31,909 nt of DNA from JANLSE01 sp038214135. GTDB taxonomy: Bacteria > Chloroflexota > Chloroflexia > Chloroflexales > Roseiflexaceae. Made by a program: the position numbers and the translations under genes. The stretch covers positions 1 through 31,909 of the forward strand of contig JBBQSD010000064.1 in assembly GCA_038214135.1 (NCBI GenBank), in the 5' to 3' direction. Shown here one piece after another: positions 23,324 through 31,251 of this stretch; position 1 is the stretch's first letter, and each line of letters begins with the position of its first letter. The notes beneath the pieces are model-generated. The model was not told the origin of the DNA and made no database searches. It saw only the letters and a program-made list of their open reading frames with translations.

Positions 23324-25039
23324 ATGAAGATCAATCTTGGTAAACTCCCAATTGTGGCAATCTGGCGGCGCGAATTTGCTGGCTATAACGCAACAACCTT
23401 CCGGCGGGATGTGTTAGCTGGCCTGACGGTTGGCGCGGTGGCGCTGCCGCTCGCTCTGGCGTTTGGCGTTGCCAGTGGTGTGACACCAGCAGCTGGGCTA
23501 GTGACTGCAATCATCTCCGGTTTGGTGATCGCCGGGCTTGGTGGCGCAGCATATCAGATCAGTGGCCCAACTGGCGCGATGTCGGCCATCCTGATCGTCG
23601 TCGCACAGCGCTATGAACTCAGCGGCCTATGGGTTGCGTGTATCCTGGCCGGGCTGTTTCTGATGTTGCTTGGCATCTTTCGATTAGGGCGCTATATCGC
23701 ATTCATCCCATCGCCTGTGATTACCGGCTTTACAAGTGGCATCGCCCTGATTATTGCGATAGGCCAGATCGATAATGCCCTTGGTGTTGTGACGCCCAAG
23801 GCCGAGAATACGCTCGAAAAGCTGCTGCACTATGTCACCAACCCGCCACTTCCCGATTGGCATGCGCTCGTGATTGTGGCGATTGTCATGATTACGATGC
23901 TGATCCTGCCACGGCTCTCGAAAAACATCCCTGGATCATTGGTCGGTATCGCCATTGCATCGATCCTCGCGCTCCTGCTTGGCTGGAATGTCAAACAGAT
24001 CGGGGCTATTCCACAAACATTGCTGCTTGATCAGCGATTGACCTGGGAGTCGATTCCATGGAATCATGTGACCGATCTGCTCTCTCCGGCGATCTCGATT
24101 GCGGCACTTGGTGCGATCGAAAGCCTGTTGTGTGGTGCGGTTGGCGCAAACATGACCGGCGAACCAATGGATAGTAATCAGGAATTGATCGGCCAGGGCA
24201 TCGGCAACCTGATCATTCCCTTCTTTGGTGGCGTACCGGCTACAGCGGCGATTGCACGTTCGAGTGTTGCGATCAAAAGTGGTGGCGCAACCCGCATGAC
24301 AAGCTTCATTCATGCTGGCGTGTTGATTGCGAGTGTGTTTGTGCTTGGCCCATTGATTGGCCAGATCCCGTTGGCCGCATTGGCCGGGGTGCTGCTGATG
24401 ACTGCCTGGCGCATGAATGAATGGGAGTCGATCCAGTTTTTTGCTCGCACGCGCATGAAACATGCCCTGGCTGCTATGTTCGTTACCATGCTGGCGACGG
24501 TTGCGCTTGATCTCACACAGGCGATTCTGATTGGTATCGCAATCTCGGCGATCATCTATCTTCAGCAATCTGCCGGTAGCACAGCCGTCAAGGGCGAGCC
24601 TGTCAATCTTGAGCGTATGCGCACACAGGGCCATAATTTGCAAATATCGTGCCCGAAAGTGCATGTATACTATCTGACAGGGCCGATCTTTTTTGGGAGT
24701 GTCCATAGTGTGCTTGAATCATTCGAAACCGCCCGTGATTTTCGGACACTGATCATCTCGATGCGTGGTGTGCCAATGGTTGATGTGATGGGCACACAGG
24801 CGCTGACCCAGATTATCGAAGAGCAGCACAAACGCGGCGGCGATGTCTATTTTAGTGGCGTGCAGCCAGCCGTGCGCGAGATGTTTGCTCGCACCGAAGT
24901 ATTGCAGATGGTTGGCGAGGATAAAATCTTCTGGGGTGCCGATCTTGCGATTATGGCGGTTCATCGCCAGCACACAGAAACGGGCTGCATCTATTGCCGC
25001 AGCCATCCCGAGGAATTAACAGCCATTCAGGAGGTATAA
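23324..25039 (+). CDS. SulP family inorganic anion transporter with STAS domain
   Basis: This 571-residue membrane transporter for sulfate, bicarbonate or similar anions opens with TTFRRDVLAGLTVGAVALPL, the SulP entry motif. Many hydrophobic segments follow, with YQISGPTGAMSAILIVVAQR, ITGFTSGIALIIAIGQID, and GGVPATAAIARSSVAIKSGG in the transport core. A C-terminal STAS domain lies at about 440-550 (VHVYYLTGPIFFGSVHSVLE and VPMVDVMGTQALTQIIEE). After it, a short end carries C555 and C558 in a CxxC pair (GCIYC), which could bind a metal or respond to redox. The paired ArsR-type regulator hints at control by a small molecule or stress. The anion cannot be fixed from sequence. Confidence 0.92.
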   Translation: MKINLGKLPIVAIWRREFAGYNATTFRRDVLAGLTVGAVALPLALAFGVASGVTPAAGLVTAIISGLVIAGLGGAAYQISGPTGAMSAILIVVAQRYELSGLWVACILAGLFLMLLGIFRLGRYIAFIPSPVITGFTSGIALIIAIGQIDNALGVVTPKAENTLEKLLHYVTNPPLPDWHALVIVAIVMITMLILPRLSKNIPGSLVGIAIASILALLLGWNVKQIGAIPQTLLLDQRLTWESIPWNHVTDLLSPAISIAALGAIESLLCGAVGANMTGEPMDSNQELIGQGIGNLIIPFFGGVPATAAIARSSVAIKSGGATRMTSFIHAGVLIASVFVLGPLIGQIPLAALAGVLLMTAWRMNEWESIQFFARTRMKHALAAMFVTMLATVALDLTQAILIGIAISAIIYLQQSAGSTAVKGEPVNLERMRTQGHNLQISCPKVHVYYLTGPIFFGSVHSVLESFETARDFRTLIISMRGVPMVDVMGTQALTQIIEEQHKRGGDVYFSGVQPAVREMFARTEVLQMVGEDKIFWGADLAIMAVHRQHTETGCIYCRSHPEELTAIQEV

Positions 25040-25056
25040 TTGGTTACAGTCACTCG

Positions 25057-26169
25057 GTGAAGATTGCCCTCTATAATCTAACCACAACCACCAAATTCGG
25101 TGGTGTAGAGAGCTTCGTCTGGGATCTGGCCCGCGAACTCGCCCAACGTGGCCAATCGATCACCATCATCGGTGGCAATGGGTCGCGCCTTGAGGCTGTT
25201 GCTGGTGTACGTGTGCTGACGTTTCCGTTTGTTAGCCGTACCCTGATTCAAGCGATACCACCACTGCGCCGGGCCTATGCCGAGGCCAAATTGCTTGAAC
25301 GGCTCTCGCTGGCTGTGAGCGCGCTCCCGCATCTGATCGCCGCTCGCTACGATATTATTCACCTGCAAAAGCCCTATGATCTGGCACCAGCATTATTGGC
25401 TGGCCGGTTGAGTGGCGCGAGGGTTATTCTTGGCTGCCATGGCGAGGATTTCTATCGTGGCGACCGCATGTTGGCGCGGCGGGCCGATGGTTCCGTCTCG
25501 TGTAGCCATTATAATGCGCGCACAATTGCAGCCCGCTATGGCTTTATGCCACAGGTTGTGTTCAATGGTATCGATACGAACCTGTTTCGTCCCGTTGCGC
25601 CCGATCCGAAAATTCTGGCATTGCGAGGCGGTTCAATGGCCACACGATTGTTACTGTGGGTGGGCCGCTTCCAGCCATGGAAGGGCGTTGATATTGCCAT
25701 TCGGGCCTTGTTGCACATCCCCAATGCCATACTTGTAATCGCTGGCGATGGCCAGGAGCGCGCTAATCTGGAGCAACTGACGACAGAACTGGGATTGGTT
25801 GAACGCGTGCATTTCCTTGGCTCGGTTGCACGCGCCGATCTGCCGGCAATCTATGCGGCTAGTGATCTTCTGCTTGCAACCAGTTTCGCCAGCGAGACGT
25901 TCGGAATCGGGCCAGTAGAAGCCCAGGCCTGTGGGTTGCCTGTTGTTGCATCACGATTTGGCGGCTTTCCAGAAGTGATTGATCAAGGCAGAACCGGCCT
26001 GCTCTATCCGCCGCGTGATGAGCAGGCATTGGCCGCTGCCGCCAATAGCCTATTGAACAACCCAGCACGCCGGGCGGCCATGGCAACTGCGGCACCGGCC
26101 TGGGCAGCCCAATTCGCCTGGCCCGCAGTTGCGGATCGGGTCGAGGCGGTGTATCGGGGGATTCGGTAG
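25057..26169 (+). CDS. Glycosyltransferase family 4 (GT-B fold)
   Basis: This 370-residue nucleotide-sugar-dependent transferase begins KIALYNLTTTTKFGGVESFV, the GGVE loop typical of GT4 acceptor domains. DIIHLQKPYDLAPALLAG is followed by LWVGRFQPWKGVDIAIRALL, the start of the donor domain. SETFGIGPVEAQACGLPVVA is the donor-binding E-x7-E motif. The start is unsettled: AGGAGG at 25029-25034 is close after the SulP gene, but the first usual in-frame codon is GTG 25057, 22 bases further on. An ATT at 25039 would have ideal spacing. It lies 17 bp behind the SulP gene and is probably co-transcribed. A functional link is not apparent. Confidence 0.88.
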   Translation: MKIALYNLTTTTKFGGVESFVWDLARELAQRGQSITIIGGNGSRLEAVAGVRVLTFPFVSRTLIQAIPPLRRAYAEAKLLERLSLAVSALPHLIAARYDIIHLQKPYDLAPALLAGRLSGARVILGCHGEDFYRGDRMLARRADGSVSCSHYNARTIAARYGFMPQVVFNGIDTNLFRPVAPDPKILALRGGSMATRLLLWVGRFQPWKGVDIAIRALLHIPNAILVIAGDGQERANLEQLTTELGLVERVHFLGSVARADLPAIYAASDLLLATSFASETFGIGPVEAQACGLPVVASRFGGFPEVIDQGRTGLLYPPRDEQALAAAANSLLNNPARRAAMATAAPAWAAQFAWPAVADRVEAVYRGIR

Positions 26170-26328
26170 AGACGCGAACCTCACCCCGCCCTACGGGCAC
26201 CCCTGCGATTCGGAGAGGGGCTGGGGTGAGGTAGATCATTCTCATCGAGGTATGAGTATAATAGTATGGGTATATCCTCGTAAAGGCATTCGCTCAGACA
26301 GTAGGTTTTGGTGGAAGGCCGTGTGTGC
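26170..26328. repeat. GC-rich inverted repeat (terminator-like) and upstream region of the diguanylate cyclase
   Basis: CCTCACCCC at 26179-26187 pairs with GGGGTGAGG at 26223-26231. An internal part reads CGGAGAGGGGCTG, matching the hairpin family at 14722 and 16000. A TATAAT at 26257-26262 may be the -10 for the diguanylate cyclase; no good -35 was found. Confidence 0.5.
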
Positions 26329-27471
26329 ATGAGCCGAAAGCTCATCCAAAATATCAAGCAGATCGCTCTGGGAGCACTACTGGCACTGGCGATCTTCGGC
26401 GTTGCCTGGCAGCGGCGCTACCGCCGTATTCGTGATGATGCCGAGCGCCGCACAATTCTGTTTCATGCAGCGCAGCAAATCGGCGATAGCCTGGATCTTG
26501 AAGAGCTGTATATTGCTATTCATCGGGCAGTTGCACGCATGATGCCCTGCGACGCACTCGTGATCTCGCTTCTTGACCCAAAGCGCCAGGAATTAGAAGA
26601 TGTGTATCTATTCGACAAAGATGGCCGTTGGCCTGGGACGCGCTATCCTGTTGGCACAGGCATCGTTGGCTACACAATTGCGAATGGTATATCGCAGCGG
26701 ATCGATGATCTCACCGATGAGGTGATCGCTGCCACGGGAGCACAGTTCTTTGGCAGCACCGAGAAGCGTGTACGCTCGCTATTGATGGTGCTGATGCGCC
26801 GTGGAACACAGATCGTTGGCGTACTTTCGGCTCAGGCACACCCAGCTCATATCTACACAGATGCCGATCTGGAGATCTTGGAGCTGCTTTCGGCAAATGC
26901 GGCCATCGCTATCGAAAATGCCCGCCTGTTTGCCGAGACACGCCTATTGGCGATTACCGATAGTTTAACCGGTGCCTATAATCGGCGGCACTTTTTTGAA
27001 TTGGCCGAACACGAATGGACACGTGTGGCTCGGCATCCTGCACCAATTGCCGCAATGATGATCGATGCGGATTACTTCAAGCGTGTGAATGATACCTTTG
27101 GTCATATGGTCGGTGATGAGGTTCTGCGTGCCATCGCTATTCGCTGTAGCGAGACAATCCGGGCAATCGATATTATGGGCCGCTATGGTGGTGAAGAGTT
27201 TGCCATTTTGCTGCCCGATACAACACTCGAACAGGCTCAGCTTGTAGCCGAGCGCCTGCGGCTGTATATTGCTGCCACGCCGATTCTTATCGACACCAGC
27301 CCATTGATGATGACTGTCAGTATTGGTGTGGCAAGCTGCGAAAGGCAAGCTGCGATCACCCTCGATCAGTTGCTGGATCGGGCAGATCAGGCACTCTATA
27401 GGGCCAAACACCAGGGCCGCAACCAGGTGTGCTTGTGGGCGGAACTGCCAATAGCAGAAATCTTAAGTTAA
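26329..27471 (+). CDS. Diguanylate cyclase with membrane anchor and GAF domain
   Basis: This 380-residue enzyme makes the second messenger cyclic di-GMP from two GTP. A single N-terminal helix (QIALGALLALAIFGVAWQ) anchors it. A GAF sensor domain lies at about 35-190 (FHAAQQIGDSLDLEELYIAI ... LLSANAAIAIENARLF). The GGDEF domain has SLTGAYNRRHFFELAEHE, MMIDADYFKRVNDTFGHMVG (metal Asp and GTP contact) and the active loop GGEEF at 287-291. An inhibitory I-site RAID sits exactly five residues before that loop, so product feedback is expected. The end has SIGVASCE and ADQALYRAKHQGRNQV. ATG 26329 lies 10 bases after GGAAGG; GTG 26323 and TTG 26308 are in-frame alternatives. Confidence 0.93.
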   Translation: MSRKLIQNIKQIALGALLALAIFGVAWQRRYRRIRDDAERRTILFHAAQQIGDSLDLEELYIAIHRAVARMMPCDALVISLLDPKRQELEDVYLFDKDGRWPGTRYPVGTGIVGYTIANGISQRIDDLTDEVIAATGAQFFGSTEKRVRSLLMVLMRRGTQIVGVLSAQAHPAHIYTDADLEILELLSANAAIAIENARLFAETRLLAITDSLTGAYNRRHFFELAEHEWTRVARHPAPIAAMMIDADYFKRVNDTFGHMVGDEVLRAIAIRCSETIRAIDIMGRYGGEEFAILLPDTTLEQAQLVAERLRLYIAATPILIDTSPLMMTVSIGVASCERQAAITLDQLLDRADQALYRAKHQGRNQVCLWAELPIAEILS

Positions 27472-27502
27472 CTGCTCCTGTGCAGGGATCGTCAATGTCG
27501 GG

Positions 27503-27539
27503 TGCCACATGAAACCTGCTATACTATTTGCCACATGAA
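27503..27539 (+). promoter_or_regulatory. lut promoter -10 flanked by an 11-bp direct repeat
   Basis: TGCCACATGAA occurs at 27503-27513 and 27529-27539. The -10-like TATACT (27520-27525) lies between the copies, and the -35 region is poor. A weak -35 with paired sites around the core suggests control by a DNA-binding regulator. Known LutR/LldR operators belong to the GntR family, but this sequence does not clearly match one. Confidence 0.45.
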
Positions 27540-27582
27540 CCTCATTGCTATATCACTTGACTGAACTGCTGAAGGAGCTACC

Positions 27583-28326
27583 ATGCCAGCGCCACATCGC
27601 CAGGCCACCCTGTTTGTCAGTTGTTTGGTTGATCAGATCTACCCCCAGATTGGTATGGCTGCAGTTGATCTGCTTGAACGACATGGTGTTGAGGTGCATG
27701 TTCCCAAGGGATTGACGTGCTGTGGCCAGATGGCCTTCAATGCTGGCTTCCGTGATGATGCCCGTGTCGTTGCTGGCCGAACGCTCGAAATTCTACGCGG
27801 CCAGGGCGATGTCGTATTACCATCTGGCTCGTGTACATCCATGATCAGGCACTTGTACCACGAACTATTCAAGGGCACGGCCCACGAGGCTGCCGCCGAT
27901 GATCTGGTTGGGCGCACCTATGAGCTAACAGAATATCTTGTTGATGTGCTTGGTGTGACTGATGTTGGTGCCCGTTTCGATGGCCGAATTACCTATCACG
28001 ATGCCTGCCATGGCCTGCGCTTTCTTGGATTGGAACAGCAGGCCCGCACATTGCTGAATGGCGTGGAACAGGCGGAACTTGTGCCACTCCAGGGCTGCGA
28101 TGAATGCTGTGGGTTTGGTGGGCTGTTTGCAATCAAGATGGCCGATATCTCCGAGGCCATGCTGAAACGCAAAGTCGCGGCAATTGAGGCAAGCGGTGCC
28201 GATCTTCTCGTGCTTGGCGATGTGAGTTGTATGATCCAGATAGCCGGCGGCCTGAAAAAAGCTGGATCGAAAGTGCGGACACGGCATATTGCCGAAGTAT
28301 TGGCCAACCGAGTTGGGGAGAGGTAG
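27583..28326 (+). CDS. lutA: L-lactate utilization Fe-S protein LutA (LldE-like)
   Basis: LutA is one of three proteins (LutABC/LldEFG) that together oxidise L-lactate to pyruvate. This 247-residue protein has two cysteine-rich CCG domains: LFVSCLVDQIYPQIGM with GLTCCGQMAFNAGF, and TYHDACHGLRFLGLEQQA with CDECCGFGGLFAIKM. A PSGSC block lies between them. These ligate Fe-S clusters of the heterodisulfide-reductase type. The ATG at 27583 follows GAAGGAG. The lutB gene starts two bases after its stop, confirming the operon. The length agrees with the family. Confidence 0.95.
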   Translation: MPAPHRQATLFVSCLVDQIYPQIGMAAVDLLERHGVEVHVPKGLTCCGQMAFNAGFRDDARVVAGRTLEILRGQGDVVLPSGSCTSMIRHLYHELFKGTAHEAAADDLVGRTYELTEYLVDVLGVTDVGARFDGRITYHDACHGLRFLGLEQQARTLLNGVEQAELVPLQGCDECCGFGGLFAIKMADISEAMLKRKVAAIEASGADLLVLGDVSCMIQIAGGLKKAGSKVRTRHIAEVLANRVGER

Positions 28327-28328
28327 CT

Positions 28329-29747
28329 ATGGCAAGCCAGCCCATCCCATTTTTTGATCGTGTCGATGACGCACTCCACGATGGTTCGCTACAGACAGCA
28401 CTGGGCCGTGCGACTGGCCGTTTCATTGCTAACCGAGGCAATGCTTTTGCGGCACTCGAATCAGCCGATGATCTACGAACGAGCGCCCGTGCCATTCGGG
28501 CACATGCCCTGGCGCACCTCGATGAACTCCTGATCAAGCTTTCCGATACTGTCGAATCACGCGGTGGACATGTGTGTTGGGCGGAGGATGCCGAAAGCGC
28601 CAGACGTTATATTGTTGATCTTGCCAAAGCCCGTGGCGTCCAGATGATTGTCAAATCGAAGTCGATGGCATCGGAGGAGATCCATCTCAATCATGCGCTC
28701 GAAGAAGCACAGTTCCATGTCGTCGAAACCGATCTTGGCGAGTTCATCATTCAACTGGCTGGCGAAACCCCTTCGCATATTATTGCGCCATCGATCCACA
28801 AAACCCGCGAACAGGTGCGCGATCTGTTCGTTGAACACCTCAACATGATCCCCACCGATGATATTCCAACCATGGCTGGCACGGCCCGCACTGAGTTGCG
28901 TCAGCGCTTTTTGCACGCCGATATGGGCATTAGTGGGGTCAACTTTGGCGTTGCCAATGAAGGCGCGATTGTGATCGTCGAGAATGAGGGTAATGCGCGC
29001 CTGACGACAACTGCTCCACGGATTCATGTGGCTGTGATGGGTATTGAGCGGGTATGCGAAAAGCTGGAAGATCTTGGCGTGTTGTTGCAGGTGTTGGCCC
29101 GTTCGGCAACCGGCCAACGACTCTCGGTGTATACATCGATTCTGAGTGGGCCACGCCGCCCTGGCGAAACCGATGGGCCGGAAGAGTTTCATCTTGTACT
29201 GCTGGATAATGGCCGCTCACGGATCTTGAGCGAACAGTATGCCGAGGCATTAATGTGCATCCGCTGTGGCGCATGTTTGAATGTCTGCCCCGTGTATCAG
29301 GCAATTGGTGGGCATGCCTATGGCAGTGTATATCCAGGGCCGATTGGCGCGGTGCTCAGCCCGCTACTGCAACCAGATCTGCCGGAAGTCGAGAAATTGC
29401 CACATGCCTCCAGCCTGTGTGGTGCCTGCCAGGAAGCCTGCCCGGTGGGGATAGCGATTCCCGATATGCTCTTGCGCCTGCGAGCCGATGCAGTTGTTGC
29501 AGGTAAAACCCAGGCCATTGAGCAGATCGCCATTGGTGGCTGGAAACAAATGATGATGAACCCAACCCTCTTCCGAACTGGAGGGAAACTAGCTGCCTTT
29601 GGCACCCGTTTGCTTGGCCGTAATGGTAGTGTCGATTGGCTACCGCCACCATTCAATCAATGGACGAAGAGCCGAGCCTTCCCGCAATTCGCCGAAAAAT
29701 CCTTTACAGAATTATGGGAAGAGCGCCAGAAGCAGAGCCAGAAGTAG
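28329..29747 (+). CDS. lutB: L-lactate utilization Fe-S protein LutB (LldF-like)
   Basis: This 472-residue core subunit of the lactate-oxidising complex has an N-terminal LUD domain (GVQMIVKSKSMASEEIHLNH, ITGVNFGVANEGA-like GISGVNFGVANEGAIVIVEN). It is followed by a ferredoxin-like module with C310, C313, C316 and C320 (CIRCGACLNVCP). The partner motif CGACQEACPVGI starts at C364. Together these carry two [4Fe-4S] clusters. The C-terminal WLPPPFNQWTKSRAFP is also typical. The start is ATG 28329, two bases after lutA and preceded by GAGAGG; the open frame extends upstream to 28227 only through lutA. It ends in a Gln/Lys-rich stretch at the boundary with repeat DNA. Confidence 0.95.
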   Translation: MASQPIPFFDRVDDALHDGSLQTALGRATGRFIANRGNAFAALESADDLRTSARAIRAHALAHLDELLIKLSDTVESRGGHVCWAEDAESARRYIVDLAKARGVQMIVKSKSMASEEIHLNHALEEAQFHVVETDLGEFIIQLAGETPSHIIAPSIHKTREQVRDLFVEHLNMIPTDDIPTMAGTARTELRQRFLHADMGISGVNFGVANEGAIVIVENEGNARLTTTAPRIHVAVMGIERVCEKLEDLGVLLQVLARSATGQRLSVYTSILSGPRRPGETDGPEEFHLVLLDNGRSRILSEQYAEALMCIRCGACLNVCPVYQAIGGHAYGSVYPGPIGAVLSPLLQPDLPEVEKLPHASSLCGACQEACPVGIAIPDMLLRLRADAVVAGKTQAIEQIAIGGWKQMMMNPTLFRTGGKLAAFGTRLLGRNGSVDWLPPPFNQWTKSRAFPQFAEKSFTELWEERQKQSQK

Positions 29748-29863
29748 GAGTCAGAATACGAATGCGGCTACGCCGCAGACACGATGCATGAACAGAGCCT
29801 TCGGATCGCATTATCGGCTATCGGTTATCGGTCTATCGGCTATGCTCACGATAGGAGGCACAA
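29748..29863. repeat. Heptamer relic and TATCGG tandem repeats at the lutB-hicB junction
   Basis: GGAGTCAGAAT just after the lutB stop is the sequence that ends heptamer blocks elsewhere. GCGGCTACGCCGC near 29764 forms a small hairpin. CTATCGG/TATCGGT units repeat about four times at 29812-29843. The toxin-antitoxin pair follows at once. Confidence 0.55.
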
Positions 29864-30073
29864 ATGGATTTAACTATCGAGTGTGAACAGGAAGTTGATG
29901 GGCGCTGGGTTGCTGAAGTGATAGAGTTACCAGGGGTACTGAGTTACGGCTCAACTCGCGATAGCGCAATCACTCATGTCCAGGCATTAGCATTACGAGT
30001 CCTAGCTGATCGACTGGAGCAGGGTGAAGCTGCTCCAACATGGACACCAATTGCGTTTGCGACCGCTGCATGA
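29864..30073 (+). CDS. hicB: HicB-like antitoxin
   Basis: This 69-residue protein has the HicB N-terminal fold: LTIECEQEVDGRWVAEVIEL followed by PGVLSYGSTRDSAITHVQAL, the 'lPG~~~~G~t~~eA' signature. It lacks the C-terminal DNA-binding domain of longer HicB proteins, as in the short antitoxins of many cyanobacteria and Chloroflexota. It would neutralise HicA by binding. AGGAGG lies six bases before the ATG. Its TGA overlaps the toxin's ATG (ATGA), so the two are translated together, with antitoxin first. Confidence 0.85.
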   Translation: MDLTIECEQEVDGRWVAEVIELPGVLSYGSTRDSAITHVQALALRVLADRLEQGEAAPTWTPIAFATAA

Positions 30074-30282
30074 GCCAGTGGTCTTCAACAAAAGCTCGCC
30101 GAGTATTAGCTGCCCTCCTGCACATTGGTTGGCGTGTCAAGCGCATTACCGGATCGCATAAGATTCTGGAACGACTAGGATGGGCAGATGTTGTGTTTGC
30201 TTTCCACGATAACGAAGAATTGGGTCCTCGTATGCTTGCACGGCTTGCTAAATACACAGGCCTCACACCAGACGATCTTTAG
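30070..30282 (+). CDS. hicA: HicA-like mRNA interferase toxin
   Basis: This 70-residue toxin of the double-stranded-RNA-binding-fold HicA family cuts mRNA. ARRVLAALLHIGWRVKRITG is followed by SHKIL with the catalytic H30, and FAFHDNEELGPRMLARLAKY covers the rest of the fold. KYTGLTPDDL is a typical end. ATG 30070 is chosen because it overlaps the hicB stop by four bases; a longer reading to 30040 would run inside hicB in another frame. Order antitoxin-toxin is the reverse of classical hicAB but common in short HicB systems. Confidence 0.87.
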   Translation: MSQWSSTKARRVLAALLHIGWRVKRITGSHKILERLGWADVVFAFHDNEELGPRMLARLAKYTGLTPDDL

Positions 30283-30300
30283 TCCAACTCGGAGGCACAA

Positions 30301-30942
30301 ATGTCCACAACAATAGATGATCTTGTCGAGCACACGATTACCATTAAACTGCCATCAAAGCAACCAATACCAGCTTGGGAGGTGGCATTGCTATTTCCAC
30401 CCCAGGGTGCATGGAGCAAAGAAGAATATCTTGCGCTGACCGATTCAACAAATAATTTGGTTGAATATACTCAGGGACAGATTGAGGTATTGCCAATGCC
30501 AACTGAAAAGCATCAACGTATTCTGGAGTTTATCTTCTTCATTGTGCGTGAGCTCATGCATTCGACTGGTGGGCGAGCTTTTTTCTCACCTTTACGGCTG
30601 TATATCGAACCAGATCGGTATCGCGAGCCAGATATTCTCCTGGTTGTCGATAAACACGATCCACGGCGTGCGGATCGCTACTGGAGCGGTGCCGATCTTG
30701 TGGTCGAAATTGTCAGCCCGGATAACCCCGAACGTGATTGGGTGCAGAAGCGAGCCGATTATGCGCGGGCAGGCATCCCCGAATACTGGATCGTGGATCC
30801 ACAACAGGAACGAATTGCGGTGCTGCGCCTCGATGGCGATGTGTATGCGGAACACGGCCTGTTTACACGCGGCGAGATAGCGACATCGGTATTGCTACCC
30901 GATCTACGGGTTGATGTGACAGCTGCATTGGATGCAGAGTAG
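30301..30942 (+). CDS. Uma2 family (DUF820) restriction-endonuclease-fold protein
   Basis: This 213-residue PD-(D/E)xK-fold protein opens with WSKEEYLALTDSTNNLVEYT and continues with GQIEVLPMPTEKHQRILEFI. REPDILLVVDKHD (catalytic Asp), DLVVEIVSPDNPERD (catalytic Glu) and YARAGIPEYWIVDPQQERIA follow, all in the order seen in Uma2. The family is hugely expanded in cyanobacteria and Chloroflexota and behaves like a mobile or defence-related gene; its role is not known. It starts 18 bases after hicA. Its leader GGAGGCACAAATG is identical in 13 bases to that of hicB, which suggests one shared cassette. Confidence 0.9.
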   Translation: MSTTIDDLVEHTITIKLPSKQPIPAWEVALLFPPQGAWSKEEYLALTDSTNNLVEYTQGQIEVLPMPTEKHQRILEFIFFIVRELMHSTGGRAFFSPLRLYIEPDRYREPDILLVVDKHDPRRADRYWSGADLVVEIVSPDNPERDWVQKRADYARAGIPEYWIVDPQQERIAVLRLDGDVYAEHGLFTRGEIATSVLLPDLRVDVTAALDAE

Positions 30943-31251
30943 GGCGTATTCAGGAGTCAGATTTCAGCCGTCAGGAGTTACGGCAGCGGGTAGAGACGCT
31001 CCGGTGGAGCGTCTGGAGTTAGAATTAGCCACCCACGCATGTCGATTGTAGCCGAGGCATGACCAACAGGCATTAGCAAGCATATGACATCTATTACGGG
31101 TCCAGGGGCGATAGCCCTTGGCCGGGGGTGGCCCAAAGGGCACCCCGGGCGGCGGGCCGGCCCGACCGCGGGTTTGGGGCGCGGAGCCCCAAATGATGAA
31201 ATCATATAGGATGTTGGGCATGTCGCCCAAATTAATCAAAAGAAGAAAACC
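30943..31251. repeat. 309-bp gene-free stretch: heptamer relic, perfect hairpin and cluster of GC hairpins
   Basis: GTATTCAGGAGTCAGATTTC near 30946 is a heptamer block end. AGACGCTCC-GGT-GGAGCGTCT at 30994-31014 is a perfect 9-bp hairpin. From 31102 to 31230 comes a run of at least five hairpins (given separately), very rich in G and C. lutC follows with only a weak ribosome site (AAGAAGAAAA). I see no gene here. Confidence 0.75.
31102..31230 (+). other. Cluster of five or six consecutive stem-loops (possible structured RNA or repeat element)
   Basis: The stems are as follows. 31102-31121: CCAGGGGC/GCCCTTGG with one G-U. 31125-31146: GGGGTGGCCC/GGGCACCCC with one bulge. 31153-31164: perfect palindrome CGGGCCGGCCCG. 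31173-31193: TTTGGGGC/GCCCCAAA, perfect, 5-nt loop. 31193-31205: ATGAT/ATCAT. 31214-31230: TTGGGC/GCCCAA. So many adjacent stems in under 130 bases are unlikely by chance. It may be a compound repetitive extragenic element or a non-coding RNA in the lutC leader. Confidence 0.6.

Noticed and set aside
23936..24706. Minus-strand frame of 256 codons
   Set aside because: It is antisense to the SulP gene and has no recognisable domain. The amino acid mix (many His, Cys, Arg) is typical of a shadow frame.
29748..31251. Insertion sequence carrying the cassette between lutB and lutC
   Set aside because: No transposase gene and no terminal inverted repeats or target duplication could be seen, so only an accessory cassette is claimed.
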